Made by a program: the position numbers and the translations under genes. From Pseudarthrobacter sulfonivorans (GTDB taxonomy: Bacteria; Actinomycetota; Actinomycetes; Actinomycetales; Micrococcaceae): 64,000 nt of DNA. Below the pieces are notes generated by a model. It did no database searches, was not told the DNA's origin, and saw only the letters and a list, made by a program, of their open reading frames with translations. Below are positions 10,476-19,262 of this stretch, piece by piece (position 1 is the first letter of the stretch; every line of letters begins with the position of its first letter). The stretch is taken from assembly GCF_001484605.1 (NCBI RefSeq), contig NZ_CP013747.1, positions 310,001-374,000 on the forward strand, read 5' to 3'.

Positions 10476-11303
10476 ATGACCACCAGCAACCGTCTAACTG
10501 TCATCCACGAGTCGCCCGCCTATTGGCGCGTACTCATCGACAATCCCCCGATCAATCTTTGGGACCCGACGATGTTCGCGGAAATGAACGTCCTCATGGA
10601 CGACATCGAGAATGATGCCGATCTCAAGATCATTGTTTTCGAGAGCACAAATGAGGACTTCTTCGTAAACCACCACGATCTAGCGAACCGAGAGGTCCCG
10701 GATCATCCGGGCGCGAAGCCCTTCTCCTATTGGCCGACCTTCGTGACTCGGCTTGCCCAGTCATCCGTACTTAGCGTCGCAAAGGTGCGGGGTCGCGCCC
10801 GGGCGCAAGGATTTGAGTTCGCCCTGGCCTGTGACATTCGCTTCGCATCGCGGGAACGGGCGGCCTTCGCACTGGTGGAAGTCGCGGGCGCTTCGGTACC
10901 GGGCGGCGGCGGCGTCGAATGGGTCTCCGCACTAGCGGGACGTTCGCGGGCACTTGAGGTCGTCCTCGGCGCGGACGACTTCGACGCCGACACCGCCGAG
11001 CGTTACGGCTTCATCAACCGATCCATCCCCGACAGCGAACTCGACGCGTTCGTCGACGCCTTCGCCCAGCGCATTGCGCGTTTCGAGAAGCGAGCCCTGG
11101 AGCTCGGCAAGAAGATGGTCAACGCGCGCGCCGGCGTTCCGTCCGAAGCCGACCTATGGACTTCGAACCATGTACTCGCCGCGGTCAACGAATGGCCCGA
11201 AGGAGCGGCGGCGCTCACCAAGCTCAATGCTGCCGGTTTTGGACAGGTCGGCGAGTTTGAGCTGAACCTCGGTCAGCGAATGGGTAATCTTCCCTCCGCC
11301 TAG
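10476..11303 (+). CDS. Enoyl-CoA hydratase/isomerase (crotonase) family protein
   Basis: A 275-residue crotonase-fold protein. The two oxyanion-hole regions are recognisable but unusual. The first reads FFVNHHDL where typical hydratases have FSAGADL. The second reads VRGRARAQGFEFALACDIRFAS, keeping the ACD-R pattern but with Arg/Ala/Gln where most have GGG. VEVAGASVPGGGG supplies one likely catalytic acid. The altered holes suggest a substrate or reaction other than simple crotonyl-CoA hydration. A GGAG-like box precedes the ATG. The resolvase remnant and a dyad site lie upstream, so it may form its own transcription unit with the MBL hydrolase 248 bp downstream. Confidence 0.8.
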   Translation: MTTSNRLTVIHESPAYWRVLIDNPPINLWDPTMFAEMNVLMDDIENDADLKIIVFESTNEDFFVNHHDLANREVPDHPGAKPFSYWPTFVTRLAQSSVLSVAKVRGRARAQGFEFALACDIRFASRERAAFALVEVAGASVPGGGGVEWVSALAGRSRALEVVLGADDFDADTAERYGFINRSIPDSELDAFVDAFAQRIARFEKRALELGKKMVNARAGVPSEADLWTSNHVLAAVNEWPEGAAALTKLNAAGFGQVGEFELNLGQRMGNLPSA

Positions 11304-11551
11304 CCTGGGCTTGGCCCCCTACTCCGCCGCTGCGAGCCGTGGGCAATTGACGCGTGCCACGGGTGGCCAAGGTTCGGGGACGGCGCGGTATTGTCAATGA
11401 GCTGGCCCAGTTTTCAACTACTGCAACTGATATTTACCCCGGTTAAGAACCGAGGAGGCAGCTAGCTCTGAGGCAGCTCCATTCCCGACAAGGGCATCTC
11501 GAGACTCAGAGCATCACCCAAATCGGTTTTAACAGGAATGGAATAATCATT

Positions 11552-12457
11552 ATGACAAAAACCACTATTGGAAAAATTGGAAGGCAATCCGCGGTACGCC
11601 GCTGGAGCATGGATGAGTTCACTTTCACCTACATTGTCGACGGCCCCATGTCATTAAGCCCCACGCGCTTCCTGAGTTCATTTCCTGACGAGTACTGGCG
11701 GGATCATCCCGAAGCTCTGGACGAAGCCGGCGGTGTGCCCATGACGGCTGGTGGCCTGCTGGTAGAACGGGACGACCTTCGCCTGCTGATTGATGCCGGA
11801 CTTGGCGACATCAAGTTTGACTCGCATTACGGGCCCATCCAGGGTGGCGCACTGTTGGAAACCCTCAAATCAGTGGGTCTGGAGCCCGGCGACATTGAGG
11901 TATTTGCACTTACGCACATCCACATTGACCACACCGGCTGGGCCTTTGTCGACGATGGCCGGGGAACACGCACCGCTACCTTTCCCAATGCGTGCTACGT
12001 TCTGGCGCGGCAGGAATGGGAGCCGCTTTCCCAGGGAATTCCCCCTGCCGGCATGCCCGACCCGACGACGGTAGTCCAACCCTTGCTGAGCCATCCAAAC
12101 CTTAAGCTTGTCGAGGACGGCGGAGAAGTTGTGCCCGGCGTCAGTGCACTAGTCACCCCTGGGCATACTCCAGGTCACGCCTCCTACATCATGAGGTCAT
12201 CGTTCGGGAAGCGACTGGTCGTCTTCGGCGACGTCTTCCATTCACCGGCGCAACTGGAGCATCCGGATTGGGGCTCAGCACCGGACAGCCAAACAGAATC
12301 CGTTCAGGGAGCCCGTGCCCGTGTTCTGTCCGAGCTCCTCAAGGACGAGACGTATGCCTTTTCATATCACTTCGGCGATCAGCCATTCGGCAGCGTCGTT
12401 CACGACGAAAACGGACGCGTTGTCTGGGAGCCGGTCCCGACTCAAGTTCTTTTCTGA
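11552..12457 (+). CDS. Metallo-beta-lactamase-fold hydrolase
   Basis: A 301-residue MBL-fold enzyme with the metal motif T-H-I-H-I-D-H (His122, His124, Asp126, His127), a later TPGHTPGHASY and FGDVFHSP. The C-terminal FSYHFGDQPFG supplies the final His. Together these give a complete dinuclear site. The overall layout is like the N-acyl-homoserine lactonase and related soluble hydrolases. In this setting it could open a lactone or hydrolyse a thioester (inference). The 248 bp before it contain an A/T-richer stretch just upstream of the start (TTTTAACAGGAATGGAATAATCATT) with an AGGAATGG ribosome site. Confidence 0.85.
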   Translation: MTKTTIGKIGRQSAVRRWSMDEFTFTYIVDGPMSLSPTRFLSSFPDEYWRDHPEALDEAGGVPMTAGGLLVERDDLRLLIDAGLGDIKFDSHYGPIQGGALLETLKSVGLEPGDIEVFALTHIHIDHTGWAFVDDGRGTRTATFPNACYVLARQEWEPLSQGIPPAGMPDPTTVVQPLLSHPNLKLVEDGGEVVPGVSALVTPGHTPGHASYIMRSSFGKRLVVFGDVFHSPAQLEHPDWGSAPDSQTESVQGARARVLSELLKDETYAFSYHFGDQPFGSVVHDENGRVVWEPVPTQVLF

Positions 12458-12689
12458 CCGCTGGCGAGGTTCTCATCAGCCCGGCTGAGAAAGTGTGGGC
12501 GTAAAAATCTACAACCCAGTGCAGCGGCAGCGGCCTGAGCTTCGGCTCCCGAGGACCCTCTGTCGGACCGGATGTGGTCGCGTCGTAGAACTGGATTGAG
12601 CGAGGAACATGTTCATCGTCGTTTCGACCTTCTTGCCGAGGAGTGCCACCCTCGTCCCGTAGACGGGTCCACACCGTGCGGTCCGGTCG

Positions 12690-13493
12690 TCAAGCTGATG
12701 CTTCCTTTTCCCGCCAGTCGCGGACGCTGGGCGGTTGGCGGCCCACACTTCTCTTCGGAGTCTCCAGCGTCTCTTCGCCGAGCACCATTCGAAGCACCGT
12801 GCGTGTGAGAACCGGGTCGTAGGTCGGGTCGAGTTGTGCCGCGACATAGAACGCGGATCGAGCGATGTGACTCGCCAGCAGGCGTGACGCCGTAACGCCG
12901 TCGCGCGCGCGGCAGGCCTCCAGAATTTCGCGATGTTCGTAGTCGGCCCTATCGAGCGCATGTTGGCCACCGTGCATCACGCGTCGGACGCGCTCGGCGC
13001 GGTCGATGTCGATCGCCATTCGCGCTCTAACGCCCTCCTGAACATGTGCCGTCAAAAGGTCGTGGAACCGGCGGTGCGGTGGTTCAAACGCGTCATGGTC
13101 ACCCCGCTCAATGGCCGCACCCATCAGCGTCATGGTTCGGTCGAGCTCATGGAGGTCGAGGTCGGTCAGCAGGGGCCCAGTAACCCGAAGGGCCGCTGCC
13201 TCCATCGAAACCCTGTAGGCGTAGATGCTGTCCACGTCGTCAAGGTCAAACGCCGCGATGGTTACGCGCCTGTTAAGCTCGGCCGTAACGAGGCCCTCCT
13301 GCTGCAGCATCCGCAGCGCTTCGCGCAGCGGTGTGCGACCGGCGCCCGTCAGCCTGGACAATTCCGTTTTGGATACACGCCGCCCCGGCTCGAGCGTGCA
13401 GTCGAGAATCATAGTTCGCAGGTCAGCGTGAACCCGGACGACATCCGTGCCCGGGCGCTGCAGGGCGTCGTCACCTCGAAGACTGGGGTTCAT
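12690..13493 (-). CDS. GntR-family (FCD subfamily) transcriptional regulator, intact copy
   Basis: A 267-residue regulator. The N-terminal winged helix spans about residues 20-90 (ILDCTLEPGRRV, LSRLTGAGRTPLREALRML) and the C-terminal all-helical FCD ligand domain includes PHRRFHDLL and the conserved His residues that usually hold a metal/acid ligand. GAGGAG lies about 9 bp before the ATG. A close paralogue at 20416-21348 is frameshifted. The upstream region holds TGGATC-type sites (13521-13611) shared with the control regions at 21398 and 30989, so autoregulation and cross-regulation are likely. FCD regulators commonly sense organic acids, which fits the surrounding genes. Confidence 0.9.
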   Translation of the reverse strand: MNPSLRGDDALQRPGTDVVRVHADLRTMILDCTLEPGRRVSKTELSRLTGAGRTPLREALRMLQQEGLVTAELNRRVTIAAFDLDDVDSIYAYRVSMEAAALRVTGPLLTDLDLHELDRTMTLMGAAIERGDHDAFEPPHRRFHDLLTAHVQEGVRARMAIDIDRAERVRRVMHGGQHALDRADYEHREILEACRARDGVTASRLLASHIARSAFYVAAQLDPTYDPVLTRTVLRMVLGEETLETPKRSVGRQPPSVRDWREKEASA

Positions 13494-13520
13494 CCTAACT
13501 AACTCCTCAAACCCGCTAGA

Positions 13521-13611
13521 TGGATCATAGTAGCGGCTAATGGATCCTGTATTTCAGATGGCGCAAAGTGATCAGGGATTTGTCGATTTTGTCCCTTGGG
13601 GATTGGATATA
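13521..13611. promoter_or_regulatory. GntR-type control region A
   Basis: Three TGGAT-centred sites lie upstream of the intact GntR gene: TGGATCAT at 13521, TGGATCCT at 13541 (20 bp later) and ATTGGATATAGTT at 13602. The last matches the ATTGGATACAGTT and ATTGGATACACTT elements of control regions B and C. The set is interpreted as operator half-sites of the GntR paralogues (inference). Confidence 0.5.
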
Positions 13612-13741
13612 GTTTGACAAAAGCAAGCTGATGAAAACTACTTTACCGGCATCCTGCGCTGCCTCTGTTGCCTGGCCTCGCGCGCTATCGGGCAAGCACC
13701 CTTGTCTGTTCCAATGACGTGCATCCGTCGGCGTGCTGCCG

Positions 13742-14794
13742 TCACCGGGATGCAGCCGGGCGTGTTTCCGTGACGGGCACATTGATGTCGTGTCCCTGGG
13801 AGCGCAGGTACACGACGTGGCTGGCTGTTTCGGAGACGGCCAGGCGCAGCGAGAAGGCCTGCAGGGATTCCCAGCCGCGGGACCAGGTCAGGTGGCGGGC
13901 GATGTCCCAGACGCTTTGTGGCCGGTGCGTCTCCATCACCCGGAGAACCTCGGCGGAGCGTTCGCGGTTGTGGTCGACCAGCTGTGCGACTCGGCGCTGC
14001 ATGCCGCGGAACCGGTACTCGTGGGCCGGGCAGACCTCCATCTGGTCCTCGAACGCGATCAGATCCAGGGATTTGTAGTAGTCCGCCAGCGGGTTTGCCG
14101 GCCCGGGCAGTTCCAGGGCTATGTGCGGGGAGATGCGCGGCAGGACGTGGTCCCCGCTGAAGATCAGGCCGTGGGGCTCATCGACCAGGCAGATATGGCC
14201 GGGTGAGTGCCCGGGGGTGGTGACCACCTGCAGGTTGAGCCCTTGGGCGGGCACGAGGCTGCCGTCGGTGAGCCGAAGGTCCGGATCGGCGAGGTTCTGC
14301 AGATGGGTGAGGTGGGGGCGGTCCAGGGCCGCTTCGGCCAGCCGGTCCGCCGGCACGCCCCAGAGCGTCAGCTCCTCGCGGTCGTTGTTCAGAACAACGT
14401 CATGGTCCTCACCGGCGGTAAGCCGGCGCACTTCCCGGTCACCCAGGGCAACCCACGCCCCTGTGGCCGTCCGCAGGCGGGCGGCCATCCCCAGATGGTC
14501 CGAGTGGAAATGAGTAGCCACAATACCCGTCAGGTCAGTCAGGCCAAGGCCGGCCTGCCGCAGACCGGCGGCCAGATGCTCCAGGCCGGCGTCGCTGTCC
14601 CAGCCCGGATCGATCAGTACCGCGTCACTGTCGCCCAGGAGCAGGTAGCTGAGGGTATAGCGCATGGGATTGTCCGGGAACGGGACGGGGATGGACCACA
14701 CCTCCGTGCCGAGCTGCTCCACGGGCGGCAGCACCTTGTTCCGCCACGCTTCCTTCTGGGCGTGGCCGGTGAGGGTAATCGGCGGCAGGCTCAT
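13742..14794 (-). CDS. Metallo-beta-lactamase-fold hydrolase linked to the ETF/cytochrome b genes
   Basis: A 350-residue MBL-fold protein with ATHFHSDHLG (His95, His97, Asp99, His100), TTPGHSPGHICL and FSGDHVLPRISPH, and then a long helical C-terminal region. This architecture is typical of MBL proteins annotated as thioesterase- or hydroxyacylglutathione-hydrolase-like. The start lies 37 bp after the cytochrome b gene, on the same strand, in a run beginning with etfB. Its presence at the end of an electron-transfer operon suggests acyl-CoA/thioester housekeeping or a coupled hydrolysis (inference). The substrate is unknown. Confidence 0.85.
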   Translation of the reverse strand: MSLPPITLTGHAQKEAWRNKVLPPVEQLGTEVWSIPVPFPDNPMRYTLSYLLLGDSDAVLIDPGWDSDAGLEHLAAGLRQAGLGLTDLTGIVATHFHSDHLGMAARLRTATGAWVALGDREVRRLTAGEDHDVVLNNDREELTLWGVPADRLAEAALDRPHLTHLQNLADPDLRLTDGSLVPAQGLNLQVVTTPGHSPGHICLVDEPHGLIFSGDHVLPRISPHIALELPGPANPLADYYKSLDLIAFEDQMEVCPAHEYRFRGMQRRVAQLVDHNRERSAEVLRVMETHRPQSVWDIARHLTWSRGWESLQAFSLRLAVSETASHVVYLRSQGHDINVPVTETRPAASR

Positions 14795-14831
14795 CAGTTC
14801 CTTCTTTCAAGGCCAAACATGGGTGCGGACG

Positions 14832-15767
14832 TTACTTGCTGACTTTTCCGGTGAGGGAGGCGAGGGGCCGCAAGAAAAGGGGCCTTGCCAGGAACCAGGC
14901 GGCGACCATGACGGCAAGGGAGGCGGCGAAGATCCAGAACCCGGTCCACCCGGCGCCGTCGGTGGAGGCGTACATGTGGTTCAGGTTGTGGAGCGCGCCG
15001 GTGGTGAACACGAGGGCCACGTGCACGATGACGAAGCAGATGAAGTAGAGCATGACCGGGAAGTGGATGGCCCGGGCCGCCTCGACCGGGTAGATCCGGT
15101 TCAGTGTCGTGGCGTTCTTCGGCCATGCCCCACTCATGCGAAGGCCGGTGGCCAGGGCCAGCGGCGCGGCAAGGAAGACGATGGAGAAGTAGGCCAGCAC
15201 CTGCAGCGAGTTGTAGTTCACCCACCCGTTTTCGGTGGGCCAGTTCAACGAGGCGTACTGGAGGGCCGCGGACAGGGCGTTGGGTACGACGTCCCAGCTG
15301 GTCGGGACGATCCGCATCCACTGGCCCGTGATAAAGAGCAACACGACGAAGATGATGCCGTTGAGCACCCACAGCGCGTCCAGGCTCAGGTGGAACCAGA
15401 GGTTCAGGCTGATCTTCGTCGGCTTCCCCTTGGTTCGGATCGGCCCGGTGTTGTTCCGGGTCCAGTGTTCCTTGGGCCTGGCTGTGGTGCGCACTAACCA
15501 GCCGGAACGGATGATCAGCACGATGAAGAACGCGTTGAGGAAGTGCTGCCAGCCCAGCCAGGCCGGCAGGCCCACCGGGGCCGTCCCGGGCAGTTCGACC
15601 TGTCCCGGGTAGGTGGTCAGGAAGTCCTGGACGGCAGGGAGTGTCCGCATCCACTGGGCGAAGAGCACGACAGCCGCCAGAGCTACCACGGCTATGGTGA
15701 TCGCCACGGCCAGTCTGGCCCGTTTGTTCCCGGGCTTCGTTGGCGTTTTGCTGGTTGTCGTAGAGAT
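14832..15767 (-). CDS. Membrane cytochrome b-type electron-transfer protein
   Basis: An integral membrane protein with five or so hydrophobic segments: VAITIAVVALAAVVLFAQWM, a WQHFLNAFFIVLIIRSG segment, LSLDALWVLNGIIFVVLLFI, LAYFSIVFLAAPLALATGL and HFPVMLYFICFVIVHVALVF. Histidines inside these (WQHF, LWFHLSLDALW, IHFPVML, IVHVALVF) are probable haem b ligands, as in the Ni-hydrogenase/formate dehydrogenase cytochrome b family. Starting at GTG 15707 gives 291 residues. However AAAGGA at 15777-15782 is best spaced to an ATC codon at 15765-15767, which adds a positively charged leader (KPGNKRAR), so the start is uncertain. The gene lies directly after etfA. It probably passes ETF electrons to quinone (inference). 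Confidence 0.75.
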   Translation of the reverse strand: MSTTTSKTPTKPGNKRARLAVAITIAVVALAAVVLFAQWMRTLPAVQDFLTTYPGQVELPGTAPVGLPAWLGWQHFLNAFFIVLIIRSGWLVRTTARPKEHWTRNNTGPIRTKGKPTKISLNLWFHLSLDALWVLNGIIFVVLLFITGQWMRIVPTSWDVVPNALSAALQYASLNWPTENGWVNYNSLQVLAYFSIVFLAAPLALATGLRMSGAWPKNATTLNRIYPVEAARAIHFPVMLYFICFVIVHVALVFTTGALHNLNHMYASTDGAGWTGFWIFAASLAVMVAAWFLARPLFLRPLASLTGKVSK

Positions 15768-15839
15768 GACGGGTTGTCCTTTCCTTAGGGCGGGGGCCCG
15801 GCTGCTGTCCCGGCCGGTGGCAGGGCCGGCCGGGAGCGG

Positions 15840-16814
15840 CTAGTTGGAGCGGGCCTGGATGGCTTCGATCAGTTGTGGAACTACGGTGAACACGTCACCG
15901 ACGATGCCGAAGTCGGCGACGTCGAAGATGGGGGCGTCTTCGTCCTTGTTGATGGCCACGATGGTCTTTGCGGTCTGCATGCCGGCCCGGTGCTGGATGG
16001 CGCCGGAGATCCCCAGCGCCACGTACAGCTGGGGGGACACGGTGATGCCGGTCTGCCCGACCTGGGAGCTTTGTTCGATGTAGCCGGCGTCAACGGCGGC
16101 CCGGGAGGCGCCGACGGCGGCGCCGAGCGCGTCGGCGAGCTGTTCGACGAGCAAGAAGTTCTCCTTCGAGCCCAGGCCGCGCCCACCGGAGACCACACTG
16201 GTCGCCCCGCGCAGCGCCGGCCGTCCCGAGCCCGGACCTGTGGCGTGCACCGTATCGATCCTTGCGGAGTTCCCGGCCTCGATATCCAGTGCGACGGTCG
16301 TAACCGAAGGGGTTGCCGCGGCGGCGCGCTCATCCAGGGCACCCTGGCGCAAGGTGATGACCGCCGGGCCCGACTGCACCGTTGCTTCAACGGTGTAGGC
16401 GCCGCCGAAGACCGAGTGGACGCCGACGGCGGTCCCGTCCTCGGCGACCCTGACGTCCACGACGTCGGCCAGCAGCCCGCCCCCGGCGCGGACCGCGAAC
16501 CGCGCCGCGGCCTCACGGCTTTCAACCGAGTTCGCCACAATCACGGCTGACGGTCCCAGCGCCCGGGCAGCGGAAGTGAGTGCTTCTACCTGGGCTGTCG
16601 CCAGCAGCCGGCCCACCTGCGCGCTCTCCGCGATGTATACCTGCTGCGCGCCGAGAACCCCGAGCTGCGCCACCAGGGCGGCGCCCTCTCCGGGCTGCGT
16701 GGCCACGACGGCCACGGGCGTGCCGAGCTTGGCGGCCGCGGCAATCACCGCCGGTGCGCTGGTGGCGAGGGCCCCCGCGGATGTAATTTCAATCAGTGCC
16801 AGTACGTTGGTCAT
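15840..16814 (-). CDS. etfA: Electron transfer flavoprotein alpha subunit
   Basis: A 324-residue EtfA. The N-terminal domain begins VLALIEI. The FAD-binding C-terminal domain contains the family sequence [12 protein letters not shown], followed by [19 protein letters not shown] and GAIQHRAGM; these contact FAD. It pairs with EtfB to form the soluble heterodimer that accepts electrons from acyl-CoA dehydrogenases. It lies 15 bp after etfB, and the cytochrome b gene follows on the same strand. The acyl-CoA dehydrogenases at 22225 and 38137 are likely donors. Confidence 0.95.
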   Translation of the reverse strand: MTNVLALIEITSAGALATSAPAVIAAAAKLGTPVAVVATQPGEGAALVAQLGVLGAQQVYIAESAQVGRLLATAQVEALTSAARALGPSAVIVANSVESREAAARFAVRAGGGLLADVVDVRVAEDGTAVGVHSVFGGAYTVEATVQSGPAVITLRQGALDERAAAATPSVTTVALDIEAGNSARIDTVHATGPGSGRPALRGATSVVSGGRGLGSKENFLLVEQLADALGAAVGASRAAVDAGYIEQSSQVGQTGITVSPQLYVALGISGAIQHRAGMQTAKTIVAINKDEDAPIFDVADFGIVGDVFTVVPQLIEAIQARSN

Positions 16815-16829
16815 GTCAGTATCCTCGGG

Positions 16830-17603
16830 TCAGATCAGGCGGCCGGCGACCAGGAACTCGGCGAGCTCCCGGGCCGCGGTTCCGTCGTCGACGATTTTCT
16901 TGCCGGCAGTGCGTGCCGGTCGCTCGGAAATGGTGAGCACGGTTGAAGTGCCGCCGGTCACACCGGCGTCCAGGCCCAGGTCTGTCAGGGACAGGGTGGC
17001 CAGGGGCTTGCGCTTGGCGGTCATGATGCCCTTGAAGTTCGGGAAGCGGGCCTCGGCGGACCGCTCGGTCACCGACACAATGGCCGGCAGTGCCGCGCTC
17101 ACCGCCAGGCTCCCGGACTCCACGGTGACCTCTCCGGCAACCGTGCCCCCGGTGAGCTCCAGGGTGTTCAAGGAGGAAAGCAGCGGCAGCCCGAGGTGCT
17201 CGGCCATCATGGCCGGTACTACACCGCCGCGGCCGTCGGTCGACTCGTTTCCGGCGACGACCAGGTCGAAGCCGGTCCGCTGCACGGCCGCGGCCAGTAC
17301 GGCCGCCGTCGTAGCGATGTCGGCGCCTTCCAGGCGGTCATCCTCCACGTGCACCGCGGAATCCGCCCCCATGGACAACGCCTTGCGCAGGGCCTGAGTG
17401 GCGGAGGCCGGACCCATGGTCAGCACCACGACCTCGCTCCCCTTGTTCGCATCCTTATGGCGCAGCGCCACCTCGAGGGCACGCTCGTTGATTTCGTCCG
17501 CGACGCTCTCACTCGCGTCGCGGTCCAGCACACCCGTCACGGAGTCGAGCCTGCGCTCTTCCTCCGTGTCGGGCACCTGCTTCACCAAAACAATGATTTT
17601 CAC
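16830..17603 (-). CDS. etfB: Electron transfer flavoprotein beta subunit
   Basis: A 257-residue EtfB. It has the family start KIIVLVKQVPDTEE, the DEINERALEVAL helix, VVLTMGPASATQALRKAL and the AMP-site segment VVAGNESTDGRGGVVPAMMAEHLG. The length is normal for the family. It is the first gene of the intact part of the ETF operon. A truncated ligase fragment (17711-18040) stands just upstream where a full gene may once have been. A second, truncated etfB is at 41522. Confidence 0.95.
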   Translation of the reverse strand: MKIIVLVKQVPDTEEERRLDSVTGVLDRDASESVADEINERALEVALRHKDANKGSEVVVLTMGPASATQALRKALSMGADSAVHVEDDRLEGADIATTAAVLAAAVQRTGFDLVVAGNESTDGRGGVVPAMMAEHLGLPLLSSLNTLELTGGTVAGEVTVESGSLAVSAALPAIVSVTERSAEARFPNFKGIMTAKRKPLATLSLTDLGLDAGVTGGTSTVLTISERPARTAGKKIVDDGTAARELAEFLVAGRLI

Positions 17604-17710
17604 GGGACTTTCCTTCTGCTGCAGCTAGATCAAATGGTCGTTGTGGTCGTACTGGTCTCCGAAGCGGCGAGGCGGTTCATGTTCGTATCCGGTTCATGGG
17701 GTGTCGTCGG

Positions 17711-18040
17711 CTAGTTTTCTTCTTCGGTGACGCTTGTTCCATGTTTTAGGACGACGTAGGCGCAGGCGAGCTCCCCGCGGACTTCATCGGGCAAAGGGCC
17801 TACTGCGACGAGTGCTACGGCGGGGTGTCCGGCTACGACCCGTTCAATCTCGGCCGGGTAGACGTTATAGCCCGCGGTGATGATCATGTCCTTGCGCCGG
17901 TCGACGATGAAGACGTGGCCGGTGTCGTCCATCCTGGCGATGTCCCCGGTATGCAGCCAGCCGTCACTTTCGATGTTCTTCTTGGTTTCTACCGGGTTTC
18001 GGTAGTAGCCGTTCATGACAATCGGGCCGCGCACCATCAA
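17711..18040 (-). pseudogene. C-terminal fragment of an AMP-dependent acyl-CoA ligase
   Basis: About 109 residues corresponding to the hinge and early C-terminal domain of ANL ligases: MVRGPIVMNGYYRNP, SDGWLHTGDIARMD, and DRRKDMIITAGYNVYPAEIE. The N-terminal adenylation core is absent, and the frame stops (TEEEN) before the segment that carries the catalytic A10 lysine, so it cannot be an active ligase. It sits between the CaiB gene and etfB. It is not a close copy of the intact ligase at 39815. Confidence 0.85.
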
Positions 18041-18050
18041 TCAACGTTGC

Positions 18051-19262
18051 TCATTGGTGCTCTGCTTTCGAATCGGTGTCGACGACGCCCTCAGCAACGA
18101 GTTCATCGATGGCTTTTTGGTCGTACCCTAGGTCGGACAGCACCTCGATGGTGTGCTCCCCTAACAGGGGAGGGACATGATGGACAGGGGTGAAGGAGCC
18201 ATCGAACTCCATGGGAGACGCGACCGTCTGATAGTCGGAGATCCGCGGATGAGGATGCTCGTGGATAAGACCGAGGGCCTGGACCTGCTCGTGGGCGAGC
18301 ACCTGGTCGAGAGTCTGGATGGCCGCTACCGGCACATTCACCGCTGTCAGTGCGGCAGCCAGCTCTTCGGTCGCAAATGACTTGGTGGACTTCTCGATCT
18401 CGAAAGCCAGCTCGACTCTGTTGCGGACGCGTCCGGGATTGTCGACGAACCGTTCGTCGCTGAGGAGGTCCGGCCGTTCGAGCATGCCGCACAGCCGGCT
18501 GTACAGCCTGTCGTTGCCGGCGGCGATGACAAGGTATCCGTCTGCTGTCGCGAACGCCTGGTACGGAGAGATCCCCACCGTCCCCGATCCGAGCCGCTCC
18601 GGCACCGTTCCGTCGGCGAGGTAACCGGTGATCTGCCCAGGCAGCCATTGCAGCGCTGAGCCGAGCAGCGACGTCTGGACCAGGGATCCCACGCCGGTGC
18701 GATCGCGTGTCCGGAGCGCGTTCAGGATGCCGATAACGCTCCACATCGCTGTGCCCTGATCGAGGATGGAAGCCGGGATGCGCACCGGCGGCCCGCCCTG
18801 CTCACCAGTCAGACTCATCAGACCGCCGAAGCCTTGCAGCAGCGGGTCATAGGCGGGGTCATCCTTCATCGCACCGCGTGGACCGAATCCGCTGATGTCG
18901 CACACGATGATTCCGGGGTTGGTCTTAGCGAGCTCTTCCCGGGAGAAGCCCAGTTTTGCTGCTGCGCCCGGCCTGAGGTTCTGGATGAACACGTCGGCGG
19001 TGTCCAGGAGTTCGCGAACTATTTTGCGGCCCTCCGGAGTCTTGACGTCGACGCTGAGGCTTCTCTTATTGCGGTTCAAAGCCAGGAAAGATGCGCTCTC
19101 ACCTTGCCAGAACGGCGGGCCCCACGCCCGGGTGTCATCCCCCGTTCCGACGCGCTCGATTTTGATGACGTCGGCCCCGAGGTCGCCCAGTATTTGCGTG
19201 GCGAAGGGACCCGCAACGCTTGCAGTCAGGTCGACAACGCGAATTCCGGTGAGCGAATTCAT
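18051..19262 (-). CDS. CaiB/BaiF-family CoA-transferase
   Basis: A 403-residue class III CoA-transferase. The N-terminal LTGIRVVDLTASVAGPFATQILGDLGADVIKIE and RNKRSLSVDVKTPEGRK are family hallmarks. The catalytic Asp that carries the acyl anhydride is most probably Asp168 in PASILDQGTAM. The ATG overlaps the stop of the HMG-CoA-lyase-like gene by 4 bp, so the two are translationally coupled. This lyase-plus-CaiB pairing recurs at 55955-60680. Likely role: CoA transfer from succinyl- or acetyl-CoA to an organic acid that the lyase pathway then cleaves (inference). Confidence 0.9.
   Translation of the reverse strand: MNSLTGIRVVDLTASVAGPFATQILGDLGADVIKIERVGTGDDTRAWGPPFWQGESASFLALNRNKRSLSVDVKTPEGRKIVRELLDTADVFIQNLRPGAAAKLGFSREELAKTNPGIIVCDISGFGPRGAMKDDPAYDPLLQGFGGLMSLTGEQGGPPVRIPASILDQGTAMWSVIGILNALRTRDRTGVGSLVQTSLLGSALQWLPGQITGYLADGTVPERLGSGTVGISPYQAFATADGYLVIAAGNDRLYSRLCGMLERPDLLSDERFVDNPGRVRNRVELAFEIEKSTKSFATEELAAALTAVNVPVAAIQTLDQVLAHEQVQALGLIHEHPHPRISDYQTVASPMEFDGSFTPVHHVPPLLGEHTIEVLSDLGYDQKAIDELVAEGVVDTDSKAEHQ

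Noticed and set aside
11304..11551. CCGTGG...CCACGG inverted repeat after the crotonase gene as a terminator
   Set aside because: The 6-bp arms are far apart and no T-run follows, so there is not enough for a terminator call.
12458..12689. Possible small gene between the MBL hydrolase and the GntR stop
   Set aside because: Open frames there are shadows running into the GntR gene; no independent start or motif.
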